Below, in pieces: positions 1 through 5,630 of a DNA stretch of 5,679 bases. Both the position numbers and the translations under genes were made by a program. This DNA comes from CAYFQH01 sp964345215. GTDB lineage: Bacteria > Bacillota > Clostridia > Christensenellales > Aristaeellaceae. Location: contig CAYFQH010000083.1 of assembly GCA_964345215.1 (NCBI GenBank), positions 1-5,679 of the forward strand, written 5' to 3'. Numbering within the stretch: position 1 is the stretch's first letter; each line of letters begins with the position of its first letter. The notes beneath the pieces were generated by a model, which ran no database searches, was not told where the DNA came from, and saw only the letters and a list, made by a program, of their open reading frames with translations.

Positions 1-163
1 ATCCCACGCTTTACGTTTGGGGTTTTTTGACAGTCTGGGCTTGATGGCCATTAAGCTCTTTTTATTAAAGCATTGCCCTGCAGATAATGCCTATCTTAAG
101 CCCTATAAAAAAAGAACCTGGTGTTAAAAACAACATAAGCCGCCCTGGAGCCAAAGAAAAAGG

Positions 164-202
164 ATCGTCCCTATAAAATGAAATTCATTTTATAGGGACG
201 AT
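164..202. repeat. Perfect 39-nt palindrome (19-bp arms, 1-nt centre)
   Basis: The left arm ATCGTCCCTATAAAATGAA (164-182) is the exact reverse complement of 184-202, with a single A at 183 between them. Pairing stops at 163/203. No T-run follows in either direction, so it does not look like a rho-independent terminator. The arm contains CCCTATAAAA, which also occurs once at 101-110. It could be a large operator, a cruciform or RNA-hairpin element, or two abutting mobile-element ends. The sequence alone does not decide between these. Confidence 0.85.
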
Positions 203-220
203 GAATAAAACCACTGCCCC

Positions 221-249
221 AAAACAAGGAACAAAACCCTTGTTTTTTT
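221..249 (+). terminator. Weak rho-independent terminator
   Basis: AAAACAAGG (221-229) pairs with CCTTGTTTT (238-246) around an 8-nt loop. The right arm runs into seven T residues (243-249). The stem is AT-rich, so termination may be partial. It would end a rightward transcript entering from the left edge, or act as an attenuator if the transporter is transcribed from further upstream. Confidence 0.5.
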
Positions 250-268
250 ACGTCCTATCCCTTATCAT
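240..268 (+). promoter_or_regulatory. Candidate sigma-A promoter for the transporter
   Basis: TTGTTT (240-245) and TATCAT (263-268) are separated by 17 bp. The -10 matches the consensus at five of six positions and the -35 at three. The -35 overlaps the right arm of the terminator hairpin. Transcription would start near 275, giving a leader of about 60 nt before the GTG at 337. This is a match by eye only. Confidence 0.3.
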
Positions 269-336
269 AGCAACCGGAAAGCAATTTGATTAGAATTTTT
301 TCAATGAGGTAATCAAAGATAAAAAATAAAGAGAAT

Positions 337-1635
337 GTGGGGGTTTTGCTGATGGCAGGCATGTCCATGCCCATTGCAATTTTAATTTTCGTTTCCGCTT
401 ATATCTTCATGCTGGTTTTTCAAAAAATCAGGCCGGTTTTTGCCCTAATGGCTGCAGCAGCTTTTATTTTACTAGGTTACATTCCCCTTAACGGGGCCCT
501 GGTTTCTTCGGACATAAATGTATTGCTGATGATGGCCGGAACCATGATTATCGTTATGTTTTTTATTGAGTCAAAAATGCCCCTGCGCCTGGCTGAAATA
601 ATATTAGATAAAGTGCCCAACGTTCAGTGGGGGGTTGTGGCCTTGTCGCTGTTTTCTGGGTTTATTTCGGCCTTTGTAGACAATGTGGCCACGGTTTTAA
701 TGGTAGCTCCAGTGGGGCTGGCCATGGCTAAAAAAATGAAGATTACCCCAGTGCCGGTGTTGATTTCCATCGCCGTTTCATCCAACCTGCAGGGGGCCGC
801 CACCCTTGTGGGGGATACCACTTCCATTTTATTAGGCACGCATGCCGGAATGAACTTTTTAGATTTTTTCTTTATGGAGGGAAGACCCGGGATTTTTTGG
901 GCAGTGGAACTTGGGGCTTTGGCAACTGTTCCCGTTATTTTGTTTCTGTTTAGAAAGGATAAACAACCCATTCCCAAACAAGATAAAACAACCCTTACTT
1001 CCGTATTCCCCACGGTGCTGCTGGTAGGCATGGTTATTCTTTTAATCACCGCCTCTTTTTTGCCCAACATGCCTCAAACCATTAACGGTATCATCTGTAT
1101 GGCTTTGGCTCTTCTTGGCCTTGTATGGGCCATTTTAAAAGAGAAAAACTTCTCTTCCATCGGCCGCACCCTGGGGGAGGTGGATTACCAAACCCTGCTT
1201 TTGCTCATCGGTATTTTTATTATGGTTAAAGGCATTGAAGCCGCCGGGGTCATTAAAAAATTAAGCGAAATATTAGCCTTTGCAGCCGGAGGGAACATCT
1301 TTGGGGCTTATACCCTTATTGTGGTCATGTCGGTTATCTTATCTGCTTTTATCGACAATATTCCCTATGTGGCCACCATGCTGCCGGTGGTAGCCGGGAT
1401 TGCGGCAACCATGGGTATTGCTCCTTATCTATTTTATTTTGGTCTTTTAACGGGGGCCACCCTGGGGGGCAACATCACCCCTATTGGTGCCTCAGCCAAC
1501 ATTGCGGCCATTGGTATTTTGCGCAAAAATGGCCATGATGTTTCTACTAAAGATTTTATGCGCATCGGCATTCCCTTTACTTTGGTGGCCGTACTGGCGG
1601 GCTATGTATTTATTTGGCTGGTGTGGGGAATATAG
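337..1635 (+). CDS. ArsB/NhaD/P-protein superfamily (SLC13-like) membrane transporter
   Basis: This 432-residue integral membrane protein has about 11-12 hydrophobic segments. It shows the two-fold repeat of the ion transporter superfamily that includes ArsB, NhaD, CitM and the P protein. The repeat signatures are SAFVDNVATVLMVAP at residues 111-125 and SAFIDNIPYVATMLPV at 336-351. Each is followed by a re-entrant-loop motif: GDTTSILLG at 159-167, and GGNITPIGASAN at 377-388. Between the halves is a charged cytoplasmic linker around residues 206-220 (RKDKQPIPKQDK). Family members move arsenite, Na+/H+ or dicarboxylates; no arsR, arsA or other clue fixes the substrate here. The first half has GDTTS where ArsB/P-protein relatives usually have GDPPN. 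The GTG start at 337 has only a weak AAAGAG upstream; ATG 352 (GGGGG 8 nt upstream) or ATG 361 are alternatives, and all precede the first membrane segment. It is probably a single-gene transcript ending at 1694-1728. Confidence 0.9.
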   Translation: MGVLLMAGMSMPIAILIFVSAYIFMLVFQKIRPVFALMAAAAFILLGYIPLNGALVSSDINVLLMMAGTMIIVMFFIESKMPLRLAEIILDKVPNVQWGVVALSLFSGFISAFVDNVATVLMVAPVGLAMAKKMKITPVPVLISIAVSSNLQGAATLVGDTTSILLGTHAGMNFLDFFFMEGRPGIFWAVELGALATVPVILFLFRKDKQPIPKQDKTTLTSVFPTVLLVGMVILLITASFLPNMPQTINGIICMALALLGLVWAILKEKNFSSIGRTLGEVDYQTLLLLIGIFIMVKGIEAAGVIKKLSEILAFAAGGNIFGAYTLIVVMSVILSAFIDNIPYVATMLPVVAGIAATMGIAPYLFYFGLLTGATLGGNITPIGASANIAAIGILRKNGHDVSTKDFMRIGIPFTLVAVLAGYVFIWLVWGI

Positions 1636-1693
1636 TGTTTTGTTAAAAATAATAGTGTGTCCTTAGCCCAGCTCAAGCTTTTCATTAAAAACC

Positions 1694-1728
1694 AAAACAG
1701 CCCGTACTCTTAAATACGGGCTGTTTTT
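1694..1728. terminator. Bidirectional rho-independent terminator
   Basis: AAAACAGCCCGTA (1694-1706) pairs perfectly over 13 bp with TACGGGCTGTTTT (1715-1727) around an 8-nt loop. The core is GC-rich. A T-run ends it on the + strand (1724-1728), and the matching A-run at 1694-1697 gives T residues on the - strand. It sits between two convergent genes, 58 nt after the transporter stop and 40 nt beyond the stop of the 167-residue gene, so it probably serves both. Confidence 0.9.
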
Positions 1729-1768
1729 AGGTTGTAAAAACTTATGATAATTTTCAAAAAAAGCCTTT

Positions 1769-2272
1769 TTATCTAGGAGGTTCTTCCTTTTCTTTCAACC
1801 ACTTTTCATACCGCCAGGGAGGGTAAATGCTTGTAATCATCCGGCGGATGACAGTGGCCTCATCGGGGCTTTGAAGGTGATCGTAGTTTAGGTATAAGGC
1901 CGTCAGGGCGGCCAGGCTCTCCCTTTCCATGCTGTAGCGCTTAATCAGCTCAAAGTGAATGGGCGTAGGCCGAAGGGCCACAAGATAAACGGCCAGCAGG
2001 TCATCGGCGATATGGGGAAAGGCGCTGGAATAGATGCGAACATGGCGGTCGCCCAAGTTGATTTTCATTGAACGGCCCGTTGCCTGGTATACAGACATAA
2101 AAATGTTTTTTTCAATTTTTTCGTGGAATTTTATAAAATCCCCATCCTGCTGGGGAAAGGAGCGAAGCAAAATAGCAGCAGAGGCAACAATGGTGCCTGT
2201 GCTTAACAGATCTTCCCCCAACCAGGGAAGAAGGGCTTGGTGAACTTGTACTTCACTGATAAAAAAAGCCAT
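1769..2272 (-). CDS. Uncharacterised 167-residue protein
   Basis: I do not recognise this protein. It has 167 residues and no signal peptide. The only moderately hydrophobic stretches, around 22-37 and 91-101, are short enough to be buried helices, so it is probably cytoplasmic and mostly helical. Visible patterns are GDRHVRIYSSAFPHIADDLL at about 74-93, RPTPIHFELIKRYSMERESL at 101-120, and a basic and acidic tail (WLKEKEEPPR) after PPWRYEK. None is a catalytic signature known to me. The start is well supported: AAAGGAG (2280-2286 on the - strand) lies 7 nt before the ATG. The reading frame ends 40 nt before the shared terminator. That signal pattern argues it is a real gene. It is alone in its transcript as far as can be seen, although the assembly gap upstream could hide a partner. 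Confidence 0.75.
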   Translation of the reverse strand: MAFFISEVQVHQALLPWLGEDLLSTGTIVASAAILLRSFPQQDGDFIKFHEKIEKNIFMSVYQATGRSMKINLGDRHVRIYSSAFPHIADDLLAVYLVALRPTPIHFELIKRYSMERESLAALTALYLNYDHLQSPDEATVIRRMITSIYPPWRYEKWLKEKEEPPR

Positions 2273-2612
2273 GGATTTTCTCCTTTATTAAAAAGAGCAC
2301 TATGGTAAACATTCTATAAAAAAGAAAAAAACCCTTGTTTGGGCAAATAAAAAAGGAGTAGCGGCCTTTTGAACAAAAGTTCAAAAATAGATTTCGGTGA
2401 TTTTTGCGCTATAATAGGCAAGGAAATCAACTTAACAGGCCTGTCCATTATAGGCCTTAATCCTGTGAAAACTTTAGAGAAAATNNNNNNNNNNNNNNNN
2501 NNNNNNNNNNNNNNNNNNNNNNNNNNNNNNNNNNNNNNNNNNNNNNNNNNNNNNNNNNNNNNNNNNNNNNNNNNNNNNNNNNNNAAAATCAAATCAGTTA
2601 GGCTTAATGGTT
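2273..2612. other. Intergenic region containing a 100-N assembly gap (2485-2584)
   Basis: Exactly 100 N residues at 2485-2584 look like a placeholder for a gap of unknown true length. On the left, 2287-2484 holds no recognisable gene. A + strand frame begins at TTG 2369 after AAAAAAGGAG (2348-2357) and runs open into the gap (NKSSKIDFGDFCAIIGKEIN...). A - strand frame comes out of the gap and stops at 2314. The two overlap, so at most one is real, and neither resembles a family I know. On the right, 28 nt separate the gap from the reductase stop, and no terminator for the reductase is visible there; it may lie in the gap. Confidence 0.7.
2367..2386. repeat. Short inverted repeat (8-bp arms)
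   Basis: TTTTGAAC (2367-2374) and GTTCAAAA (2379-2386) are perfect inverted copies separated by AAAA. This is operator-like in size and spacing. It overlaps the start of the open frame at 2369 and lies about 95 nt upstream of the 167-residue gene. It has no T-run suited to a terminator. Confidence 0.4.
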
Positions 2613-3602
2613 CTATTCTTTTAAAATAGCCTCTATTTCGGCCAGCTCTTCGGGGGTAAAGGGGCCCGCTTTTAGGGCCATGGCATTTTCAAGCACCTGT
2701 TCGGGCCTGCTGGCACCAATCAAGGCCGAGGTGACCACCGGGTTTCGCAGAACCCAGGCCAGGGCCATTTGGGGCATAGACTGGCCCCGCCTTTGAGCAA
2801 TAGCTGCCAGCTTCTGCACTTTTTCAACCTTTTCTTTTGTAATGGCATCGGGCTTTAAATACCTTGGGTCGTGGCCCGCCCGGGAGTCTTCAGGGATGCC
2901 ATGTAAATACTTATTGGTTAAAATACCGTTTTGCAGGGGAGCGAAGGCAATACAACCTACCCCTTCTTCCTGTAAAACATCCAGCAGTCCTTCTTCTACC
3001 CAGCGGTTAAGCATGGAGTAACTAGGCTGATGAATCACCAAAGGGGTTCCCAGCTCCCGTAAAATGTTTATGGCCTTTAAGGCCTTGTCTGCCGGGTAGT
3101 TTGAAATTCCCGCATATAAAGCCTTGCCGCTTCTAACAATGTGGTCAAGGGTGGCCATGGTTTCTTCAAGGGGGGTATCCGGGTCGGGGCGGTGGTGGTA
3201 AAAAATGTCTACATACTCCAGGTTCATCCGCTGTAAGGATTGGTCTAAACTGGTTATTAAATACTTGCGGCTGCCAAAGTTGCCATAGGGGCCCGGCCAC
3301 ATATCGTACCCTGCCTTGGTTGAAATAACCAGTTCGTGGCGGTGGGGCTTGAAGTCCCGTAGCATGTGTATGCCAAAATTCCTCTCGGCCTCACCATAGG
3401 GGGGGCCGTAGTTGTTAGCCAAGTCAAAGTGGGTAATGCCCTGATCAAAGGCTGTGCGTAAAATGGCTTGCTGGGTACCAAAGGGGGTAATGTTGCCAAA
3501 GTTGTGCCAAAGGCCTAAAGAAATAACCGGCAGCAAAAGGCCGCTTTTGCCTAAACGGCGGTAAATCATGCGATCGTAACGTTTTTCATCGGGTATATAC
3601 AT
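2613..3602 (-). CDS. mgrA: Aldo/keto reductase, L-glyceraldehyde-3-phosphate reductase type (YghZ/Gpr)
   Basis: This cytoplasmic NADPH-dependent carbonyl reductase has 329 residues and a TIM-barrel fold. The catalytic tetrad is visible: Asp60 and Tyr65 in FDLANNYGPP, Lys96 in STKAGYDMWPGPYG, and His137 in IFYHHRPDP. The cofactor-binding segment IGASRPEQVLEN is at 295-306. The N-terminus (MIYRRLGKSGLLLPVISLGL followed by WHNFG) and the AGYDMWPGPYG stretch are close to E. coli YghZ. That enzyme reduces L-glyceraldehyde 3-phosphate and is also linked to methylglyoxal detoxification. The protein is slightly shorter than YghZ, lacking most of its C-terminal tail. AGGAGG (3611-3616, - strand) lies 8 nt before the ATG, supporting this start. 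It diverges from two AraC-type regulators, which suggests inducible control. The family is clear; the physiological substrate is inferred. Confidence 0.93.
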   Translation of the reverse strand: MYIPDEKRYDRMIYRRLGKSGLLLPVISLGLWHNFGNITPFGTQQAILRTAFDQGITHFDLANNYGPPYGEAERNFGIHMLRDFKPHRHELVISTKAGYDMWPGPYGNFGSRKYLITSLDQSLQRMNLEYVDIFYHHRPDPDTPLEETMATLDHIVRSGKALYAGISNYPADKALKAINILRELGTPLVIHQPSYSMLNRWVEEGLLDVLQEEGVGCIAFAPLQNGILTNKYLHGIPEDSRAGHDPRYLKPDAITKEKVEKVQKLAAIAQRRGQSMPQMALAWVLRNPVVTSALIGASRPEQVLENAMALKAGPFTPEELAEIEAILKE

Positions 3603-3623
3603 TTAAACTCCCTCCTGATAACA

Positions 3624-3662
3624 GTTGATGGAAAATTGGGTTGATGGATGCAATTGTTGATA
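3624..3662. repeat. Three GTTGAT repeats with an exact 16-bp period
   Basis: GTTGATGGA occurs at 3624-3632 and 3640-3648, and GTTGATA at 3656-3662, so the copies start exactly 16 bp apart. They lie between the reductase ribosome binding site and its candidate -10, and the third copy overlaps that -10 (3659-3664). This placement fits binding sites for a repressor or a dual regulator. The spacing is shorter than the roughly 21 bp between classical AraC half-sites. Confidence 0.55.
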
Positions 3663-3688
3663 TACCTTATTTTAACATAACTTGGCAA
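3659..3688 (-). promoter_or_regulatory. Candidate promoter for the aldo/keto reductase
   Basis: Read on the - strand, TTGCCA (3688-3683) and TATATC (3664-3659) are separated by 18 bp. The -35 matches five of six consensus positions and the -10 four. The predicted leader is about 50 nt, ending at AGGAGG 3616-3611. The -10 overlaps the third GTTGAT repeat. The weak -10 would fit a promoter that needs an activator. Confidence 0.4.
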
Positions 3689-3705
3689 AAAGCAAAACAA
3701 AAACA

Positions 3706-3725
3706 ATTGATTCAAAAACATCAAT
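3706..3725. repeat. ATTGAT/ATCAAT inverted repeat inside the regulator promoter
   Basis: ATTGAT (3706-3711) and ATCAAT (3720-3725) form a perfect inverted pair separated by 8 bp. They cover the -35 and much of the spacer of the regulator promoter. They share the TTGAT core with the three repeats at 3624-3662, so the same protein could bind both and regulate its own expression. Confidence 0.4.
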
Positions 3726-3735
3726 GCTGTATGAT
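3707..3735 (+). promoter_or_regulatory. Sigma-A-type promoter for the AraC-family pair
   Basis: TTGATT (3707-3712) and TATGAT (3730-3735) are separated by the optimal 17 bp, matching four and five of six consensus positions. Transcription would start near 3742, leaving a short leader of about 25 nt before the TTG start at 3768. It is the best promoter match in the window. Confidence 0.65.
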
Positions 3736-3767
3736 AGGGTATAAGTAAGAACAAAAGGGGTCGTTAT

Positions 3768-4667
3768 TTGAGCAGGCAATGGATGTTACAGGACAGCAGC
3801 CACTGGGTTGCTGAAAAAATGGAAGAACGGGGGCCGGAAAAAGGCAGCCTGTATAAGCCAGAGGCAAAGGGCCTGGTTATATTAAAGGTGCTCACAGGCC
3901 AATGCCAAATTCGGGCCGGAAACCGCTTTTTTGATTTAGGCGGCAGCCACCTGCTGTTAGTAGACAGGCAGCTTGAGGCCAGTGTTATAGCCGCTAGCGG
4001 TGACTTGGTTTTAGAAGTGGTTCACCTTAATTTACATGTAGGCCAAAAGCTGGGAGAAGGGCAGGAGGTGCTTCAAAGCAAATACCCTCCCTTTAAGGCG
4101 TATGTAGAGGATAAGCCCCAGCCGCTTTTGTTTAACGATACTTTTGCTCTGATTGCCCCTATGGTGGGCAACATCAAGGTTTTTTTCTCTGCCTTGGAGG
4201 GCGAAGACCGGGAAGGGCTGATTCACCTGTACCTTTGCTATTTGCTGATGGTTATCGTATCCGGCGGGCAGGAGGGGCAAGTATGCCTTCAAAGCCAAAA
4301 CCCCTATGTACGAAAAGCTAAAAACTATATTGAAAAACACTATATGGCAAGCCTGTCGGTTCATGAAATTGCTGGGGCTGTAGGGGTTCACCCGGCCTAT
4401 TTGCATAAGTTGTTTTTTGAGGAAACAGGCCTTAAAATTGGTCAATACATTTATAAAAAGCGCATGGAGTATGTAAAATTTCTTTTAATTCATACAGAAT
4501 TTTCTATGGATAAAATTGCCGGGCTAACGGGCTTTTCTACTGCTGCCTATTTGTCCCGGGCTTTTAAAAAGCAGGAGGGGATGGCCCCAAGCACCTTTAG
4601 AAACAGGCGAAACATCACTTGTTTTTATGAAAAATTTGAGTCCTTTAGGCAGGGGGAAAGCCGATGA
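3768..4667 (+). CDS. AraC/XylS-family transcriptional regulator (first of a pair)
   Basis: This 299-residue DNA-binding regulator has an N-terminal sensing domain (about 1-150) and a C-terminal double helix-turn-helix domain (about 178-280). The first helix-turn-helix is near SLSVHEIAGAVGVHPAYLHK (196-215) and the second near FSMDKIAGLTGFSTAAYLSR (245-264). The closing AraC signature is FKKQEGMAPSTFR (266-278). The sensing domain has a beta-rich, cupin-like pattern (VLTGQCQIRAG...FFDLGGSHLLLV) but lacks the HxH...E residues seen in the next gene. About 20 residues follow the binding domain. The start is TTG, with AAAAGGGG (3753-3760) 7 nt upstream; ATG 3783 is the alternative. It is divergent from the aldo/keto reductase and overlaps the next regulator by 4 nt. 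The ligand is unknown. Confidence 0.9.
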   Translation: MSRQWMLQDSSHWVAEKMEERGPEKGSLYKPEAKGLVILKVLTGQCQIRAGNRFFDLGGSHLLLVDRQLEASVIAASGDLVLEVVHLNLHVGQKLGEGQEVLQSKYPPFKAYVEDKPQPLLFNDTFALIAPMVGNIKVFFSALEGEDREGLIHLYLCYLLMVIVSGGQEGQVCLQSQNPYVRKAKNYIEKHYMASLSVHEIAGAVGVHPAYLHKLFFEETGLKIGQYIYKKRMEYVKFLLIHTEFSMDKIAGLTGFSTAAYLSRAFKKQEGMAPSTFRNRRNITCFYEKFESFRQGESR

Positions 4668-5533
4668 GTCAAGAACTTTTTTCAGAAGACCTGCTAAAGA
4701 ACCACCTTGAACCTGTGATTTATGGCTATTATGACAGGGCCGACATGCAGGGAACGACTTCGCCCCAGGGTTGGCACCGGCATAAAGTGTATGAAATTAT
4801 GTATGTAAACCGGGGCAAGGCCCAAATTTGGGTCGAGGAAGGGAAAATGACCTTGCACAACCATCAATTTATGCTTTTAAATGCCAGGGCCTGGCATCGG
4901 CTTTCTTTAGAGGGGAAAAACTTCTCTATGATCAACATCGAGTTTGGTTTTCGCCCTGCAGCCCCAGGGGGTCTTAGTCTAAAGAGGTTGACAGAAAAAA
5001 GCCAAGGGATGAAAAAATTTACTGCCTCCCCAGAACCCTTTTTAATTTTAAATGACCCGGACGAGAGTATTTTATCCCTATTAAAGCAAACTGTGGCATT
5101 GGCTGACAGCAAACACCCCTATAGCCAAGCCCTAACGACCACCTTAACGGGCATGCTGCTGATCCTTTTGGCCAAGGGCTATGAAGAGGAAAAAATAAAT
5201 GAAAAACAAAGGGTGTTTAACCCGGTTTTAAACGAGGCCATCGGGCAGATTCAAAGAGGATACGAAAAAGACCTAAGCCTTGCTAGCCTGGCTCAGGCGC
5301 AAAAGGTACATCCCCGTTATTTGTCGGCTTTGTTTAAAGAATATTTGGGCCTTAGCCCCGCGGCTTATCTATGCCAGGTAAGGCTTAAAAAAGCAGAAGA
5401 GCTCCTTTTATCCTGCCCGGATTCGGTTATGGATATTGGCACCCGTGTAGGCTTTAATAGCCAGCAGTATTTTATTAAATGCTTTAAAAGCCGTTATGGC
5501 TTTACCCCCGGGGCCTGTCGCAAAAAAACCTAA
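4664..5533 (+). CDS. AraC-family transcriptional regulator with cupin sensor (second of a pair)
   Basis: This 289-residue regulator has an N-terminal cupin domain marked by GWHRHKVYEIMYVNRGKAQI (36-55), with His38, His40 and Glu44 in the usual cupin pattern and a later His78 in ARAWHRL. Cupins in this family bind sugars or other small effectors. The C-terminal double helix-turn-helix spans about 187-285: first unit at DLSLASLAQAQKVHPRYLSA (203-222), second at SVMDIGTRVGFNSQQYFIKC (254-273), ending FKSRYGFTPGACR. The ATG start shares ATGA with the stop of the preceding regulator, and AGGGGG (4651-4656) lies 7 nt upstream, so the two are probably translationally coupled. The binding domains resemble each other (VHPxYLxxLFxE in both), suggesting an old duplication with diverged sensors. 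The ligand is unknown. Confidence 0.92.
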   Translation: MSQELFSEDLLKNHLEPVIYGYYDRADMQGTTSPQGWHRHKVYEIMYVNRGKAQIWVEEGKMTLHNHQFMLLNARAWHRLSLEGKNFSMINIEFGFRPAAPGGLSLKRLTEKSQGMKKFTASPEPFLILNDPDESILSLLKQTVALADSKHPYSQALTTTLTGMLLILLAKGYEEEKINEKQRVFNPVLNEAIGQIQRGYEKDLSLASLAQAQKVHPRYLSALFKEYLGLSPAAYLCQVRLKKAEELLLSCPDSVMDIGTRVGFNSQQYFIKCFKSRYGFTPGACRKKT

Positions 5534-5573
5534 GGCACCCCCGCTTGGAATTAGGTTTGCCTGCCGTTTTTTT
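5526..5573 (+). terminator. Possible weak terminator overlapping the regulator stop codon
   Basis: AAACCTAA (5526-5533), which contains the TAA stop, is an exact inverted copy of TTAGGTTT (5551-5558). A short alternative pairing, GGCA (5534-5537) with TGCC (5562-5565), ends next to a seven-T run at 5567-5573. The two stems compete with each other. Either would be weak, so this may only assist the stronger hairpin downstream. Confidence 0.25.
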
Positions 5574-5591
5574 ATAGGAGTCCTAAAAAGG

Positions 5592-5630
5592 AAAAAGCCC
5601 TGGAATCATTCCAAGGCTTTTTGTTTTTTT
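5592..5630. terminator. Bidirectional rho-independent terminator between the regulators and rpsR
   Basis: AAAAAGCCCTGGAA (5592-5605) pairs with TTCCAAGGCTTTTT (5609-5622) around a 3-nt loop. One position is C-A in the + strand RNA but G-U in the - strand RNA, so the 14-bp stem is unbroken only for leftward transcripts. On the - strand the stem ends in TTTTT followed by CC and TTTTT. On the + strand it is followed by G and seven T residues. It lies 6 nt after the rpsR stop, so it is probably mainly the rpsR terminator and also ends the regulator transcript. Confidence 0.88.

Larger units (their letters stand above)
201..293 (+). other. Possible 30-codon small ORF / leader peptide (very uncertain)
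   Basis: An ATG at 201 opens a 30-codon frame ending at TAG 291-293. The peptide begins MNKTTAPKQG, has a hydrophobic stretch PLFFYVLSLIIATG at about residues 13-26, and ends GKQFD. The only Shine-Dalgarno-like bases, AGGG at 194-197, are just 3 nt from the ATG and lie inside the palindrome arm, so initiation is doubtful. The frame runs through the terminator-like hairpin at 221-249 and ends 43 nt before the transporter. It may be chance. If real, it would be a leader peptide or a small one-helix membrane peptide. Confidence 0.15.
1..336. other. Intergenic region upstream of the transporter, no convincing gene
   Basis: This stretch has short open frames entering from the left edge: +2 frame to a stop at 125-127, and +3 frame to a stop at 42-44. 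Neither has a recognisable sequence, so I cannot say which, if any, is the tail of an upstream gene. What can be seen is a perfect palindrome at 164-202, a hairpin with a T-run at 221-249 that could end an incoming rightward transcript, a candidate promoter at 240-268, and a 30-codon open frame at 201-293. The last 40 bases before the transporter are A-rich and lack a strong Shine-Dalgarno sequence. Confidence 0.6.

Noticed and set aside
1..51. - strand frame starting MAIKPRLSKN and running off the left edge
   Set aside because: Only 17 codons, weak ribosome binding site and no family match; it cannot be told from chance.
2..127. + strand frame of 41 codons entering from the left edge and ending at TAA 125-127
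   Set aside because: No recognisable sequence, and the neighbouring +3 frame is equally plausible as an incoming gene end up to 44.
335..350. ATG at 335 as the transporter start
   Set aside because: It is in a different frame and meets TGA after five codons; the GTG at 337 or ATG at 352 is in frame.
624..1070. 148-codon open frame on the - strand inside the transporter
   Set aside because: It lies antisense to a well-supported membrane protein and has no family resemblance; a shadow frame.
2330..2341. AAACCCTTGTTT shared with 235-246
   Set aside because: A short AT-rich match without further flanking similarity; probably coincidence.
2410..2415. Perfect TATAAT on the + strand, and another on the - strand at 2452-2447
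   Set aside because: Neither has a convincing -35 element at 16-18 bp, so I do not call promoters.
2437..2457. Two AGGCCT copies that could form a hairpin
   Set aside because: Each is itself a 6-bp palindrome, the stem is only 6 bp and there is no T-run.
3566..3754. 62-codon - strand frame across the divergent control region
   Set aside because: It overlaps the start of the reductase and both promoters, and its sequence looks like translated intergenic DNA.
4032..4445. 137-codon open frame on the - strand inside the first AraC regulator
   Set aside because: Antisense shadow of a clear helix-turn-helix gene.
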